From: Solimonas sp966252075
GTDB taxonomy: Bacteria; Pseudomonadota; Gammaproteobacteria; Nevskiales; Nevskiaceae
DNA: 18,099 bases
Reading direction: 5' to 3'
Assembly (NCBI GenBank): GCA_966252075.1
Contig: CBINNP010000044.1
Span: 1 to 18,099 of the forward strand
Shown here piece by piece: positions 6,976 through 14,024 of this stretch; positions within the stretch are counted from its first letter, which is position 1, and each line of letters begins with the position of its first letter. A program made the position numbers and the translations under genes. The notes below the pieces were generated by a model. That model saw only the letters and a list, made by a program, of their open reading frames with translations. It did not search any database and was not told the DNA's origin.

Positions 6976-7764
6976 ATGAGCACTTCTGCCATCTCGCTCG
7001 ACATCCAGGACGGTCTCGCCCATCTGCGTTTCACCGATCCCGCGCGCGGCAACCCGATGGATCGCCGCTTGTGCTCGGAAATCAGCCTGATCGCCGCCGA
7101 GCTGTCCTCGCGCAACGACATTCGCGCCATTCTGCTGACCGCCGAAGGCAAGTCATTCAGCTTCGGCGGCGACATCGCCACCTTCTTCGGCAACATCGAC
7201 GACCTGCCGGCCGAGATCAAGCGCCTGACCACCAACCTGCACAGTGCGGTGTCGCGCCTGCAGCGGATGGACGCGCCGATCGTCGCCGCCGTCCACGGCG
7301 TCTGCGCCGGCGGCATGACCGGCTTCGTCGCCGGCAGCGACATCATCGTCGCCGCCGACAACACCCGCTTCGTCGCCGCCTACACGGGTATCGGCTTCAG
7401 CTGCGATGCCGGCACCTCGGTGACGCTGGCGCGCCGTCTCGGCGTCGCCGGCGCGCGCCGCTTCCTGCTGATGAACCAGACACTCGATGCGCAGCAGGCG
7501 CTGGCCGCCGGCCTGGCCGACGAAGTCGTGCCCGCCGCCGAGCTCAATGAGCGCGCACTGGCGATCGCCCGCCAGCTCGCCGCCGGCCCGACGCAGGCCT
7601 ACGGCGAGATCCGCCGCCTGCTGCTGTCGGTGCAGGACACGCCGCTGGAAACGCAGCTGGAGCTGGAAGCCCAGGCACTGGCTCGCGTCGCCGCCGGTGC
7701 CGATGCCCGTGAAGGCCTCACCGCCTTCACCGAGAAGCGCAAGCCGAAGTTCGTCGGCCGCTAA
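6976..7764 (+). CDS. Enoyl-CoA hydratase/isomerase (crotonase) family protein, isomerase-like active site
   Basis: The protein has 262 residues, the normal crotonase length. It has the CoA/oxyanion segment KSFSFGGDIATF (59-70) and the second oxyanion segment HGVCAGGMTGF (107-117), followed by SDIIVAADNTRF. By my alignment with rat mitochondrial crotonase, the two catalytic hydratase glutamates (Glu144, Glu164) are replaced by Gly116 and Tyr136. An aspartate, Asp144 in GFSCDAGTS, occupies the place of the catalytic Asp in PaaG-like enoyl-CoA isomerases. A shift of a double bond in an acyl-CoA is therefore more likely than hydration; this is inference. The C-terminal REGLTAFTEKRKPKF is typical. 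It heads an operon with the quinone reductase 23 bases downstream, under probable MarR control. Confidence 0.92.
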   Translation: MSTSAISLDIQDGLAHLRFTDPARGNPMDRRLCSEISLIAAELSSRNDIRAILLTAEGKSFSFGGDIATFFGNIDDLPAEIKRLTTNLHSAVSRLQRMDAPIVAAVHGVCAGGMTGFVAGSDIIVAADNTRFVAAYTGIGFSCDAGTSVTLARRLGVAGARRFLLMNQTLDAQQALAAGLADEVVPAAELNERALAIARQLAAGPTQAYGEIRRLLLSVQDTPLETQLELEAQALARVAAGADAREGLTAFTEKRKPKFVGR

Positions 7765-7787
7765 AACTGCCCCGGGAGCTTGCGGTC

Positions 7788-8507
7788 ATGAAGGTTCATC
7801 TGGTTCACGCTCATTCGGAAGCTGATTCCTTCGTCACCGCGATGAAAGACACCCTCGTCGCCGCGTTCCAGCAACGCGGCGACGCGGTCAGCGTCTCGGA
7901 TCTGTACGCCATGCAGTTCAATCCGGTGTCCGGCCCGGCCGACTTCGGCAGCCGCAACGACGCCGCGCATCTGACCTATACGCTGGAACAGCGGCACGGT
8001 TATGAGACGCGGACACTGGCGCCGGACATCCTGGCGGAGATCGACAAGATCGTCGCTGCCGATATCGTCGGCTTCACCTTTCCGCTGTACTGGTTCGGTA
8101 CGCCGGCGATCCTCAAGGGCTGGATCGACCGCGTCTTCATCTCCGGCACCTTCTACGGCGGCAAGCGCGTGTATGGCCGCGGCGGCATGGCCGGCAAACG
8201 TGCCTTCGCGGCGTTCAGCCTCGGCGGGCGTGAGCACATGTTCGGCGACGACAACGCCCTGCACGGTGATCTGGTCGACGGCATGATGCGGCACTTCTTC
8301 CGCGGCACGCTTGGCTATGTAGGCTTTTCGGTCGCGCAGCCGTTCGTCGCCCACCACGTGCCTTATTTGCCGCTCGAAGCGCGTCAGCAGCTGCTGCAGC
8401 AGCTGCGCGACTACGCGACGGACTTCGATCAGCAGCCCATCCTCGCCGTACCCAATCTCGACGATTTCGGACCGCGCTTCGAGCCGCGCGGGGCTCAGCC
8501 TGCCTAA
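7788..8507 (+). CDS. NAD(P)H dehydrogenase (quinone)-like flavodoxin-fold oxidoreductase
   Basis: The protein has 239 residues and resembles the NQO1/MdaB group of flavoproteins, which transfer two electrons from NAD(P)H to quinones or related electrophiles in the cytosol. It starts with a beta strand and flavin phosphate-binding loop, MKVHLVHAHSEADSF (1-15). The strongest signature is FPLYWFGTPAILKGWIDRVF (98-117), the segment next to the flavin ring. GGGAG lies 9 bases before the ATG and the gap from the previous gene is 23 bases, so the two are almost certainly co-transcribed. In a MarR-controlled operon a role in detoxifying or recycling quinoid compounds is plausible but unproven. Confidence 0.9.
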   Translation: MKVHLVHAHSEADSFVTAMKDTLVAAFQQRGDAVSVSDLYAMQFNPVSGPADFGSRNDAAHLTYTLEQRHGYETRTLAPDILAEIDKIVAADIVGFTFPLYWFGTPAILKGWIDRVFISGTFYGGKRVYGRGGMAGKRAFAAFSLGGREHMFGDDNALHGDLVDGMMRHFFRGTLGYVGFSVAQPFVAHHVPYLPLEARQQLLQQLRDYATDFDQQPILAVPNLDDFGPRFEPRGAQPA

Positions 8508-8601
8508 TCGCGCGGAATGCAAGAAACGGCGGCAGGCACCGCGCGCCGTCGGCGGCATGGCACGCCGCTTGCCGTATGTCTTGGCGACACGGAGGTCTGC
8601 C

Positions 8602-9036
8602 ATGCATCTATTCCGCCTCATCCCGGCACTCGCCGCCATGGTCTGCGCCAGCGCCGCCGCCGCGCCCGGCGACAACCGCTTTGCCATCGAGAGAAACAGC
8701 AACGGCTGCGCATTCGCAGTCGTCCCGCATCGCGAGGTCATGGATATCGCCCTGACCGCACCCGATATCATCACGGTGCATACGACGTATGAGTTGGTGC
8801 CCGGTTCGGGAATGAAGCTTAAGTTCGGCACCGGCAAGGAAGTGTCGCTGGGCGCCCTGGAAAACTCAGATCGTCGCCACGCATCGAGCCGGCTGCCGCC
8901 GGAGGCGATCAACGAACTGACCTCGGGCAAGCGGGTGACGGTGACGGTGAAATCGGACCGTGGTCCGCTGTTCCGCCGCGTCGGCCTCAGCGACTTCGCC
9001 GACGGCTACACCGAGCTGGCCAGCTGCGCCAAGTAA
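8602..9036 (+). CDS. Small secreted hypothetical protein
   Basis: The chosen start at 8602 gives 144 residues and has GGAGG 6 bases upstream. The frame extends back to 8557, but that start has no such site. The N-terminus MHLFRLIPALAAMVCASAAAA is a Sec-type signal peptide, probably cut after AAA, so the mature protein of about 120 residues is periplasmic or exported. It contains just two cysteines, Cys36 and Cys142, one near each end of the mature chain, a good pair for a disulfide. The mature part looks beta-rich (ITVHTTYELV, RVTVTVKSD). I do not recognise the family. It lies 94 bases after the quinone reductase and may have its own promoter. Confidence 0.72.
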   Translation: MHLFRLIPALAAMVCASAAAAPGDNRFAIERNSNGCAFAVVPHREVMDIALTAPDIITVHTTYELVPGSGMKLKFGTGKEVSLGALENSDRRHASSRLPPEAINELTSGKRVTVTVKSDRGPLFRRVGLSDFADGYTELASCAK

Positions 9037-9082
9037 GGACCGCAGCGCGTACACTGCGACGCATCCGAGTTCCGGCGACGCC

Positions 9083-9277
9083 ATGGCCACCGTCATCAAC
9101 CTCAACAAGATCCGCAAGCAGAAAGCACGCGCGCAGGCCGAGGCTCAAGCGGCGGAGAACCGCGTGCGCTTCGGCCGTAGCAAGCTCGAAAAGCAGCGCG
9201 ACGCCGCCGAGACCGCCGCGGCGCAGCACAAGCTCGATCAGCTCAGGCGCGAGCCGCCGGACGGAGGCAAGGAGTAA
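9083..9277 (+). CDS. DUF4169 family small basic protein
   Basis: The protein has 64 residues: MATVINLNKIRKQKARAQ followed by an Ala/Glu/Lys/Arg-rich helix with RVRFGRSKLEKQRD. The pattern INLN..RK.KAR......A..NR..FGR.K.EK matches the DUF4169 family as I know it, mostly from Alphaproteobacteria, where it is small, highly charged and helical with no known function. The ATG at 9083 is preferred because the family begins with this motif; the longer open frame from 8960 overlaps the previous gene. No membrane segment or signal is present, so it should be cytosolic. A possible -10 (TACACT) lies at 9050-9055. Confidence 0.8.
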   Translation: MATVINLNKIRKQKARAQAEAQAAENRVRFGRSKLEKQRDAAETAAAQHKLDQLRREPPDGGKE

Positions 9278-9289
9278 AACCGCCGCAGC

Positions 9290-9568
9290 CTAGAACGCTT
9301 CCGGCTCGACTTCGTCGACCGGCAGCCCCAGCTGATCCGGTCGCGCCCAGCCGATCTTGCCGGTGCTCAGCGCAATGATCTGCTGGCGCCATGAGTACTG
9401 GCCGTCGGCCGGCCCCACCAGGCGCATCGCCGACAACACCAATACCGGCTTGCCGCGCAGCGCCTCGTGCTGCGGATGCAGTTCCGCCTTCGGCTGGAAG
9501 CGCAGGCGCATGCCGATCGGCCACTGACTGGCCGGGCGGCTCGGAACGATCGAAGTCGGATCGGGCAT
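9290..9568 (-). CDS. Small hypothetical protein
   Basis: The preferred start at 9568 gives 92 residues, MPDPTSIVPSRPASQWPIG and then a beta-rich segment with FQPKAELHPQHEALRGKPVL, QYSWRQQIIAL and KIGWARPDQL. The final part resembles a small SH3-like barrel in its strand pattern, but I cannot name a family. No signal peptide or membrane span is visible. The ribosome binding site is weak, so the start could also be the Met at residue 20. It lies 126 bases downstream of the thioredoxin-NTF2 gene on the same strand and may share its transcript. Its end is 12 bases from the end of the convergent DUF4169 gene. Confidence 0.6.
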   Translation of the reverse strand: MPDPTSIVPSRPASQWPIGMRLRFQPKAELHPQHEALRGKPVLVLSAMRLVGPADGQYSWRQQIIALSTGKIGWARPDQLGLPVDEVEPEAF

Positions 9569-9694
9569 GGGACTTTGAATTCGCGGGTTTGTGCCGTCAT
9601 TCTGGCAATCGTCCGCTGCCGTCGACATCGGGGACGTCCCCGAGACCGCTGTCAGCTTCGGCCCACAGCACACGTAGGACAGGCGCACGCTGCC

Positions 9695-10636
9695 TCAGGG
9701 TGTGGCGCCAGTATTGGCGATGCGGATCACCTGCCCGCTGGGTGCCTCAACGACCAGCACCAGTCCGCTGCCCAGCGCGGCGCTCTGGCCGTTGGCGAGA
9801 ACCACCCAGCGCTGCTTGTCCAGGTAGGCCCGATATGGCGCCAGGCGCTTCACCGTCTCGGCGCCATAGGCCTGCGTCCACAACTCGCGCGCCAAGCCGA
9901 TCGCCTGCTTGCCGCTGTCGATCTTGCCGCGCGGCGGCAGGTCGGCACGCTTCTCGCCGGCCGGGATATCCGCCAGATAGCGCTCCACCCACGGCTGCCA
10001 ATCGCTTTCGGCGATCGCCGTCGGCACCAGCCGGCTCGACAGCGCGCCATCGTTCTTCAAGTGCAGGTCATAGGGCGGCGGATACGTCGTCGGCAAAGGC
10101 ACCGCCTTGGGCCCCAGAAGCTCATTGAGCTTCTTGCGCACATCCTTGGCGACGTCGATCGGTGTGGGCGGATGCGCCGGCCGGGTGTAGACGATGCGAT
10201 TGTCGCGGTCGATCACCACCAGCCACGGCGAGCGCTCGATCCGGTATGGGCGCATCAGCGGATCGCCATGAAGCAGCAGAGGAAAGCTCAGACCGCGCTC
10301 GCGCATCGCCTGCAAAGGATCGCCGGTTTCCTTGATGTTGATGGTCCAGACCTTCACGCCGGCGTCGCGGTAGTCCTTCCAGATGTCCTGCACATACGGC
10401 TGCAGCGCGCGACTGAACGGACACCACGAGGGCCAGAACAGCAGGACCGTCGGCTGCCGCTGCGCGTCCTGCGGGAATCTCACGGTGTCGCCGTCCGGCG
10501 TCTTCAGCTCCCATGGCGGTGCGACGCTGGGTGACTCCGCATCGGTCGCCGCGGCTGTCGCCGTGGCGAACAGCCCGCAGGCGATCGACAGCAGCACCAC
10601 TCGGGTGATCCAGCCGCGGAGATTCCAGCCTCGCAT
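9695..10636 (-). CDS. Secreted thioredoxin-fold protein with C-terminal NTF2-like domain
   Basis: The start at 10636 gives 313 residues. An N-terminal signal peptide (LRGWITRVVLLSIACGLFATATAAA, residues about 6-30) sends it to the periplasm. Residues 38-155 are a TlpA/ResA-like thioredoxin fold: VLLFWPSWCPFSRALQPY, GVKVWTINIKE, and the cis-Pro loop SPWLVVID (Pro137). The active site is WCPFS, so Cys72 is kept but the second cysteine is Ser75. Residues about 240-313 match the Imm-NTF2-2/YbbC-like NTF2-fold pattern: A..LARELWTQAYG, PYRAYLDKQRWVV, GLVLVVEAPSGQVIRI. The family's normal disulfide exchange is unlikely; a monothiol or structural role is possible. The frame extends to 10720, but 10636 fits the signal peptide and has GGGAG upstream. 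Domain two is assigned by eye. Confidence 0.82.
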   Translation of the reverse strand: MRGWNLRGWITRVVLLSIACGLFATATAAATDAESPSVAPPWELKTPDGDTVRFPQDAQRQPTVLLFWPSWCPFSRALQPYVQDIWKDYRDAGVKVWTINIKETGDPLQAMRERGLSFPLLLHGDPLMRPYRIERSPWLVVIDRDNRIVYTRPAHPPTPIDVAKDVRKKLNELLGPKAVPLPTTYPPPYDLHLKNDGALSSRLVPTAIAESDWQPWVERYLADIPAGEKRADLPPRGKIDSGKQAIGLARELWTQAYGAETVKRLAPYRAYLDKQRWVVLANGQSAALGSGLVLVVEAPSGQVIRIANTGATP

Positions 10637-10805
10637 GTCCCTTGCTCCCTGCGCAGCCGCTGCTGCGGCCACGTTCCGTTCATCGGATTCTTGCAGAACC
10701 GCGCGCCGCGGCACGGCCATTGTGCTTCAATGAACTTGATAAAGCCGCGCGGTGCTGGACGGCTTGTGAGGAGCGCCCGGGCGCGGCAGGCGGTAGGAAT
10801 GTGTC

Positions 10806-11021
10806 ATGTCGACGCAGAATATCCCGGTCGCAACCCCTCAGCCGGCGATCGACCACTCTTTCGATCCCGAAACCTCCGCCAGCGGCGCGCAGCGCTTCTG
10901 CCTGCCGTTCGAGTGTGATCTCGAACGGCGCAACTTCCGCAGCATGCGCTCGCCGGCGGACCTGGAAGCCGAGGCCCTCGGCATTCCGGATGCCAGCGGC
11001 TGGACGACCCGCAGCCTGTGA
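10806..11021 (+). CDS. Small hypothetical protein, 71 residues
   Basis: The ATG at 10806 has TAGGA 7 bases upstream, and the codons favour G or C in third position like the neighbouring real genes. The product begins MSTQNIPVATPQPAIDHSFD and ends ALGIPDASGWTTRSL. It has two cysteines in RFCLPFECDLERRNFRSMRS, no signal peptide and no membrane span. I do not recognise it. It is divergent from the thioredoxin-NTF2 gene (170 bases between starts) and faces a gene-poor stretch downstream. It could be a lineage-specific small protein; a chance frame cannot be fully excluded. Confidence 0.55.
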   Translation: MSTQNIPVATPQPAIDHSFDPETSASGAQRFCLPFECDLERRNFRSMRSPADLEAEALGIPDASGWTTRSL

Positions 11022-11266
11022 TGCCGATTCGGTAGCGCCCGTCGCAGCGCAGCTGATCGGCCCCGCGGCGCCCTGAATGATGCGGCGGCGCCGACGCGAT
11101 CGACGCGCAGCATTCAGCGTCGAGCTGCCGCAGCCCCTCGGCACCGCCGTGGACGAGCGATCGACGGCTGAGGACGGCGAGCATCGGCAGGCGTGGGAAA
11201 GGCAAACTCGATCCCGCTGGCCGGGCACGGAGTCTGAGGCAGCGAGCGCTGGAGACAATGCCGTGA

Positions 11267-11380
11267 GTGGCCCAGGGCGATGCCCTGCGCCACGCACGCA
11301 TTCACGTCCTTGTTGTCGCGCACCGCACCATCGCCGAAATCGGTTGCGATGGCGCCAGGGGCAATCGCATCGACGCAGTT
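11267..11380 (-). pseudogene. Relic of a short-chain dehydrogenase/reductase gene
   Basis: On the minus strand one frame reads VDAIAPGAIATDFGDGAV followed by RDNKDVNACVAQGIALG. This is the segment after the catalytic YxxxK helix in classical SDR enzymes (VN.IAPGAI.TDFGGG.VRDN..VN..VA...ALGRVG). The upstream part with the Rossmann glycine motif and YxxxK, and the downstream C-terminus, are absent from all frames nearby; after ALGH the frame loses resemblance. Only about 38 of some 250 residues remain, so the gene is non-functional. The good conservation of this piece suggests fairly recent decay or deletion. Confidence 0.6.
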
Positions 11381-11524
11381 CAGCCGGGAACATCTGCGGC
11401 AATTCGGCGCCCGCCCGCGACGTGCGGGAAACACGGCGGGCGATCGGCCCGCGCATCGGTACAAGCGCCTGACCACTGCCGGTCGCCGACATCGATGCCC
11501 GGCGGCTTGCCCCTCTCGTGAAAC

Positions 11525-11556
11525 AAAAAAAACCGCGGCCTCGGCCGCGGTTTTTT
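11525..11556 (-). terminator. Rho-independent terminator of the cold-shock gene
   Basis: The stem CCGCGGC (11533-11539) pairs with GCCGCGG (11544-11550) around a CTCG loop. It is flanked by eight A residues on the left and six T residues on the right. For the leftward transcript the stem is followed by a run of U, starting about 25 bases after the cold-shock stop codon. The symmetry means it should also terminate rightward transcripts from 10806 onwards. Confidence 0.95.
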
Positions 11557-11574
11557 GTACAGCTGGATACCGGC

Positions 11575-11787
11575 TTAGATCGCGCGGATCTGGGTGGCCT
11601 GCATGCCCTTCGGGCCGCGGACCGCCTTGTACTCGACGCGCTGACCTTCAGCGAGGGTCTTGAAGCCCGAACCCTGGATTTCCTTGAAGTGCGCGAAGAG
11701 GTCTTCACCACCCTCGCTCGGCGTGATGAAGCCGAAGCCCTTGGCGTCGTTGAACCACTTCACGGTGCCGGTCGAAACATTGCTCAT
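11575..11787 (-). CDS. Cold-shock domain protein (CspA family)
   Basis: The protein has 70 residues, the standard length. It is a single five-stranded OB-fold that binds single-stranded RNA and DNA and acts as an RNA chaperone. RNP1 is KGFGFI (16-21). RNP2 is LFAHF (30-34), where many CspA proteins have VFVHF. The start TGTVKWFNDAKGFGFITP and the end RGPKGMQATQIRAI are typical. AAGGA lies about 8 bases upstream of the ATG, and a strong terminator follows the stop. About 183 bases separate it from the next gene upstream, enough for the structured leader often seen in cspA genes; I cannot show a temperature switch from sequence alone. Which csp paralogue this is cannot be decided. Confidence 0.97.
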   Translation of the reverse strand: MSNVSTGTVKWFNDAKGFGFITPSEGGEDLFAHFKEIQGSGFKTLAEGQRVEYKAVRGPKGMQATQIRAI

Positions 11788-11970
11788 TGATACATTCCTT
11801 TCAAAATTTAGCGGGACGGACCGCCCGCGAGGTGCAAACGGTCAAGAGGAACGCATCGGCGATTCTGTCCACTGAAAGTGGAATGCGACCACGCGGATAA
11901 CACTGCTTGAGGCGACTGCGGCATGCAGCCTAAACGAGCCCGTGCAATTTGTCGACTTTTCCTTCCGATA

Positions 11971-12516
11971 TCAGGATGCTGAGGGCCGGACGATGCGGGA
12001 CTCGAGGTTTTCGCGGACCTCTCGGGCGTTGAAAGCCCGTGGATCGTCGGCCGGTTTGGCGCCCTTGCGCAGGACAATCTCCGCCTGAGCGGTGTACTCG
12101 ACCCCCGAGGCCGGCGCCGTGCTGGTGCCCACGCCCAGGCCAACGCCGCTGCGCGAGCCGAAGCCGAAGCCGCCGATGCCGAAGCTCAGCGTCGGCGACG
12201 AATCGCGGCCCGCCTGCGTCGAGCTGCTGGCCATCACGAAGTAATCGTAGCCGCGCGCCAGCGTCAGCTCCGCCGCGCGGTACAGCAGATAGTTCTCGAC
12301 GGTTTCCCGCGGCGTCTTGCTGCTGCCGGTGAAACTGACGCGCAGGCGCGTGGATTCGAGGACCTGCTCCTCGTAGCCCAGGCCGTCATGCCGCTGCTGG
12401 TAGTGGGTCACGGTGGCGCAGGCACCCAGCAGCACGCACAGGCCGGCGCCAGCGACACGGGCCCAGGCACTCCCCCGCTCAGGACTTGCCCGGTTTTTCG
12501 ATCTTGTCGAGTGCAT
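11971..12516 (-). CDS. CC0125/CC1285-like lipoprotein
   Basis: The start at 12516 gives 181 residues; AAGGA lies 6 bases upstream, and the start sits inside the end of the preceding gene (38-base overlap). An Arg-rich N-terminus is followed by VAGAGLCVLLGAC, a lipobox with Cys33. The core QVLESTRLRVSFTG, PRETVENYLLYRAAELTLARGYDYFVM (residues 69-95) resembles the small envelope lipoproteins named CC0125/CC1285. A Gly-rich stretch, FGIGGFGFGSRSGVGLGVG (112-130), follows, then a beta segment VEYTAQAEIVLRKG. The function is unknown. It is the last gene of a leftward pair with the DUF6491 lipoprotein, so the two envelope proteins are probably made together. Confidence 0.78.
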   Translation of the reverse strand: MHSTRSKNRASPERGSAWARVAGAGLCVLLGACATVTHYQQRHDGLGYEEQVLESTRLRVSFTGSSKTPRETVENYLLYRAAELTLARGYDYFVMASSSTQAGRDSSPTLSFGIGGFGFGSRSGVGLGVGTSTAPASGVEYTAQAEIVLRKGAKPADDPRAFNAREVRENLESRIVRPSAS

Positions 12517-12892
12517 GCAGTTCCTTGATGGGACAGTTGGTGGTGAAGCCAGCGTCCTGCACCAATAGCTTGTCGAGCCGGCTGAGCTGGTTGAGGGTGG
12601 ACGTGAACGCGATCTGCTCGGCCGACAGCAGTCCATTGCATGGCATCTGCGTCGTCACCAGATAGTTGCGGCCGGGGCCGGCGTCGAAGATCAGGTGTTG
12701 CGAATCGACACCGTTCCAGCCGTTGATCCGGTAGTCCTCGATCGAGCTGACTTCCTTACCCAGCTTGAACCCGCGCTCGGCGAGCAGGGATTGCAGACTC
12801 GGCTTGCCATCCGCAGCCGGGCCGGAACTGGCACAGCCGAACAGGGCCGCCGCCGACACGGCCACGGCGGCTCCATACAGAATGCGTTTCAT
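12479..12892 (-). CDS. DUF6491 family lipoprotein
   Basis: The chosen start at 12892 gives 137 residues and has GGAGG 9 bases upstream; the frame runs much further upstream but only as a shadow of the YbhN gene. The signal MKRILYGAAVAVSAAALFGC ends in a lipobox with Cys20. The mature part has SIEDYRINGWNGVDSQHLIF, AGPGRNYLVTTQMPCNGL, and a C-terminal NCPIKELHALD. This matches the DUF6491 pattern as I know it. Cys85 and Cys120 are placed as in relatives and may form a disulfide in the periplasm. No function is established. It is followed by the overlapping CC0125-like lipoprotein gene. Confidence 0.82.
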   Translation of the reverse strand: MKRILYGAAVAVSAAALFGCASSGPAADGKPSLQSLLAERGFKLGKEVSSIEDYRINGWNGVDSQHLIFDAGPGRNYLVTTQMPCNGLLSAEQIAFTSTLNQLSRLDKLLVQDAGFTTNCPIKELHALDKIEKPGKS

Positions 12893-12986
12893 CGGGAGTT
12901 CCTCCGGTCTCCGGCTCTGCTGGCCGTTCACGCATCCTGCCACCGCCGCCCGCGACCCGCCACGCGGTGGAGTCGTTGCGCCGCTT

Positions 12987-14024
12987 CTAGTTTTCGTGGG
13001 CCTCGCGCAGCGCCTGGCGCCGCCGCGCCCGCCGCGATCGGGAGCCCCTGGCCTTGCGCGAATGCGCAAGCCGGCCGGGAGCCCGCCATTCCAGCCAGCC
13101 GTAGAGCAATACCGCCAGCAGCAGCGGAACCAGATAGTAAATGGCGCGAAATGCCAGCAGGCCAGCCAACAGTTCGTGCTGCGGCACGCTGCCACCCAGC
13201 AAGGCGAAGAAGACCGCCTCCAGCACGCCGAGCCCGCCCGGCACATGCGCCATCGCACCGGCGACGCTGCTGAGCAGGAATGCCGCCAACACCGCGCCGT
13301 AGCTGACATGCTCGTGCAAGAGCACGTAGATCACGCCGGCGATCGCCAGCCAGTTGGCCGACGAGGCGACGATCTGCAACAAGGCCATGCGCCAGCCCGG
13401 CAACGGCAGCTCGCGGCCTCGAAACCGCAGGGGCCGCGACCGCAGGCGCGCGCACAGGCCGATGTAGCTCGCCAGCACCAGCAACATGCCGATGCCAAAG
13501 ACCTGCAGTCCGGTCTCGCCCAGTTCCCATCCCTGCGGCAGCGCGACGAAGCGCCCCGCGAACAGCACGCCGGCCAGCAGGCAGTAGCCGCTCCAGTTGG
13601 TCAGCAAGGCCAGCGCGACGATCTGCGCCACCGTCGACGCCGGCACCTTGTGCCGCGCGTACAGGCGGTAGCGAAAGCCGACGCTGCCGATCAGCGAGCC
13701 GAGATTGAGGTTGAAGGCGTAGCAGACCACGGCGATCGCCAGCTGTCGAAGCCGGCCGACCTTGCGGGTGTAGATGCGCGCAAACCAGTCGATGACCCCG
13801 TAGAGCAAGTAGCTGAGCAGCACGAAGACGCCGGCGATGGCCAGGGTTTGCCATTGCATCTCCTGCAGCGCGGCGCCGACCTTGTCCCATTCGATCGATT
13901 GCGCCCGCGATACCAGCAGCCACAGGATCAGCGCAACGAACGACGCCGTGACGATACGGTTGAACCACGGCATCCAGCGCGCGCGGCGCGCGATCAGCTT
14001 GCTCAGGATCGCAGGTGGCTTCAT
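12987..14024 (-). CDS. YbhN/UPF0104 family integral membrane protein
   Basis: The protein has 345 residues with about eight hydrophobic segments and belongs to the lysylphosphatidylglycerol-synthase transmembrane (YbhN/UPF0104) family. Signature segments are NLNLGSLIGSVGFRYRLYARHKV (105-127), AMAHVPGGLGVLEAVF (257-272) and FRAIYYLVPLLLAV (292-305). In MprF this domain moves or flips modified lipids. Here no aminoacyl-transferase domain is attached, so lipid synthesis cannot be claimed; a role in moving a lipid is possible by analogy. The C-terminal tail after residue 316 is strongly basic (RKARGSRSRRARRRQ) and should lie in the cytosol. The ribosome binding site is weak. It lies 94 bases before the two lipoprotein genes. 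Confidence 0.88.
   Translation of the reverse strand: MKPPAILSKLIARRARWMPWFNRIVTASFVALILWLLVSRAQSIEWDKVGAALQEMQWQTLAIAGVFVLLSYLLYGVIDWFARIYTRKVGRLRQLAIAVVCYAFNLNLGSLIGSVGFRYRLYARHKVPASTVAQIVALALLTNWSGYCLLAGVLFAGRFVALPQGWELGETGLQVFGIGMLLVLASYIGLCARLRSRPLRFRGRELPLPGWRMALLQIVASSANWLAIAGVIYVLLHEHVSYGAVLAAFLLSSVAGAMAHVPGGLGVLEAVFFALLGGSVPQHELLAGLLAFRAIYYLVPLLLAVLLYGWLEWRAPGRLAHSRKARGSRSRRARRRQALREAHEN

Larger units (their letters stand above)
11022..11574. other. Gene-poor stretch, mostly non-coding
   Basis: No intact gene is supported here. Open frames on both strands lack ribosome binding sites, signal or domain patterns, and consistent codon bias. Two things can be recognised: a short relic of a short-chain dehydrogenase on the minus strand (11267-11380), and the terminator of the cold-shock gene (11525-11556). 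The remainder shows no repeats, RNA gene or regulatory pattern that I can name. Confidence 0.6.

Noticed and set aside
10773..10784. Perfect 12-base palindrome GCGCCCGGGCGC before the 71-residue gene
   Set aside because: Made only of G and C, it is expected by chance in this base composition; there is no flanking promoter pattern or U-run.
10680..11711. A 343-residue minus-strand open frame across the gene-poor gap
   Set aside because: It runs through the cspA terminator and part of cspA in another frame, and its residues are Arg/Ser-rich as in non-coding GC-rich DNA. The SDR relic lies in a different frame.
11788..11970. Possible cold-sensing structured leader of the cold-shock gene
   Set aside because: The distance would allow one and a small CCACT/AGTGG hairpin is present, but I cannot define the transcript start or a conserved cold box.
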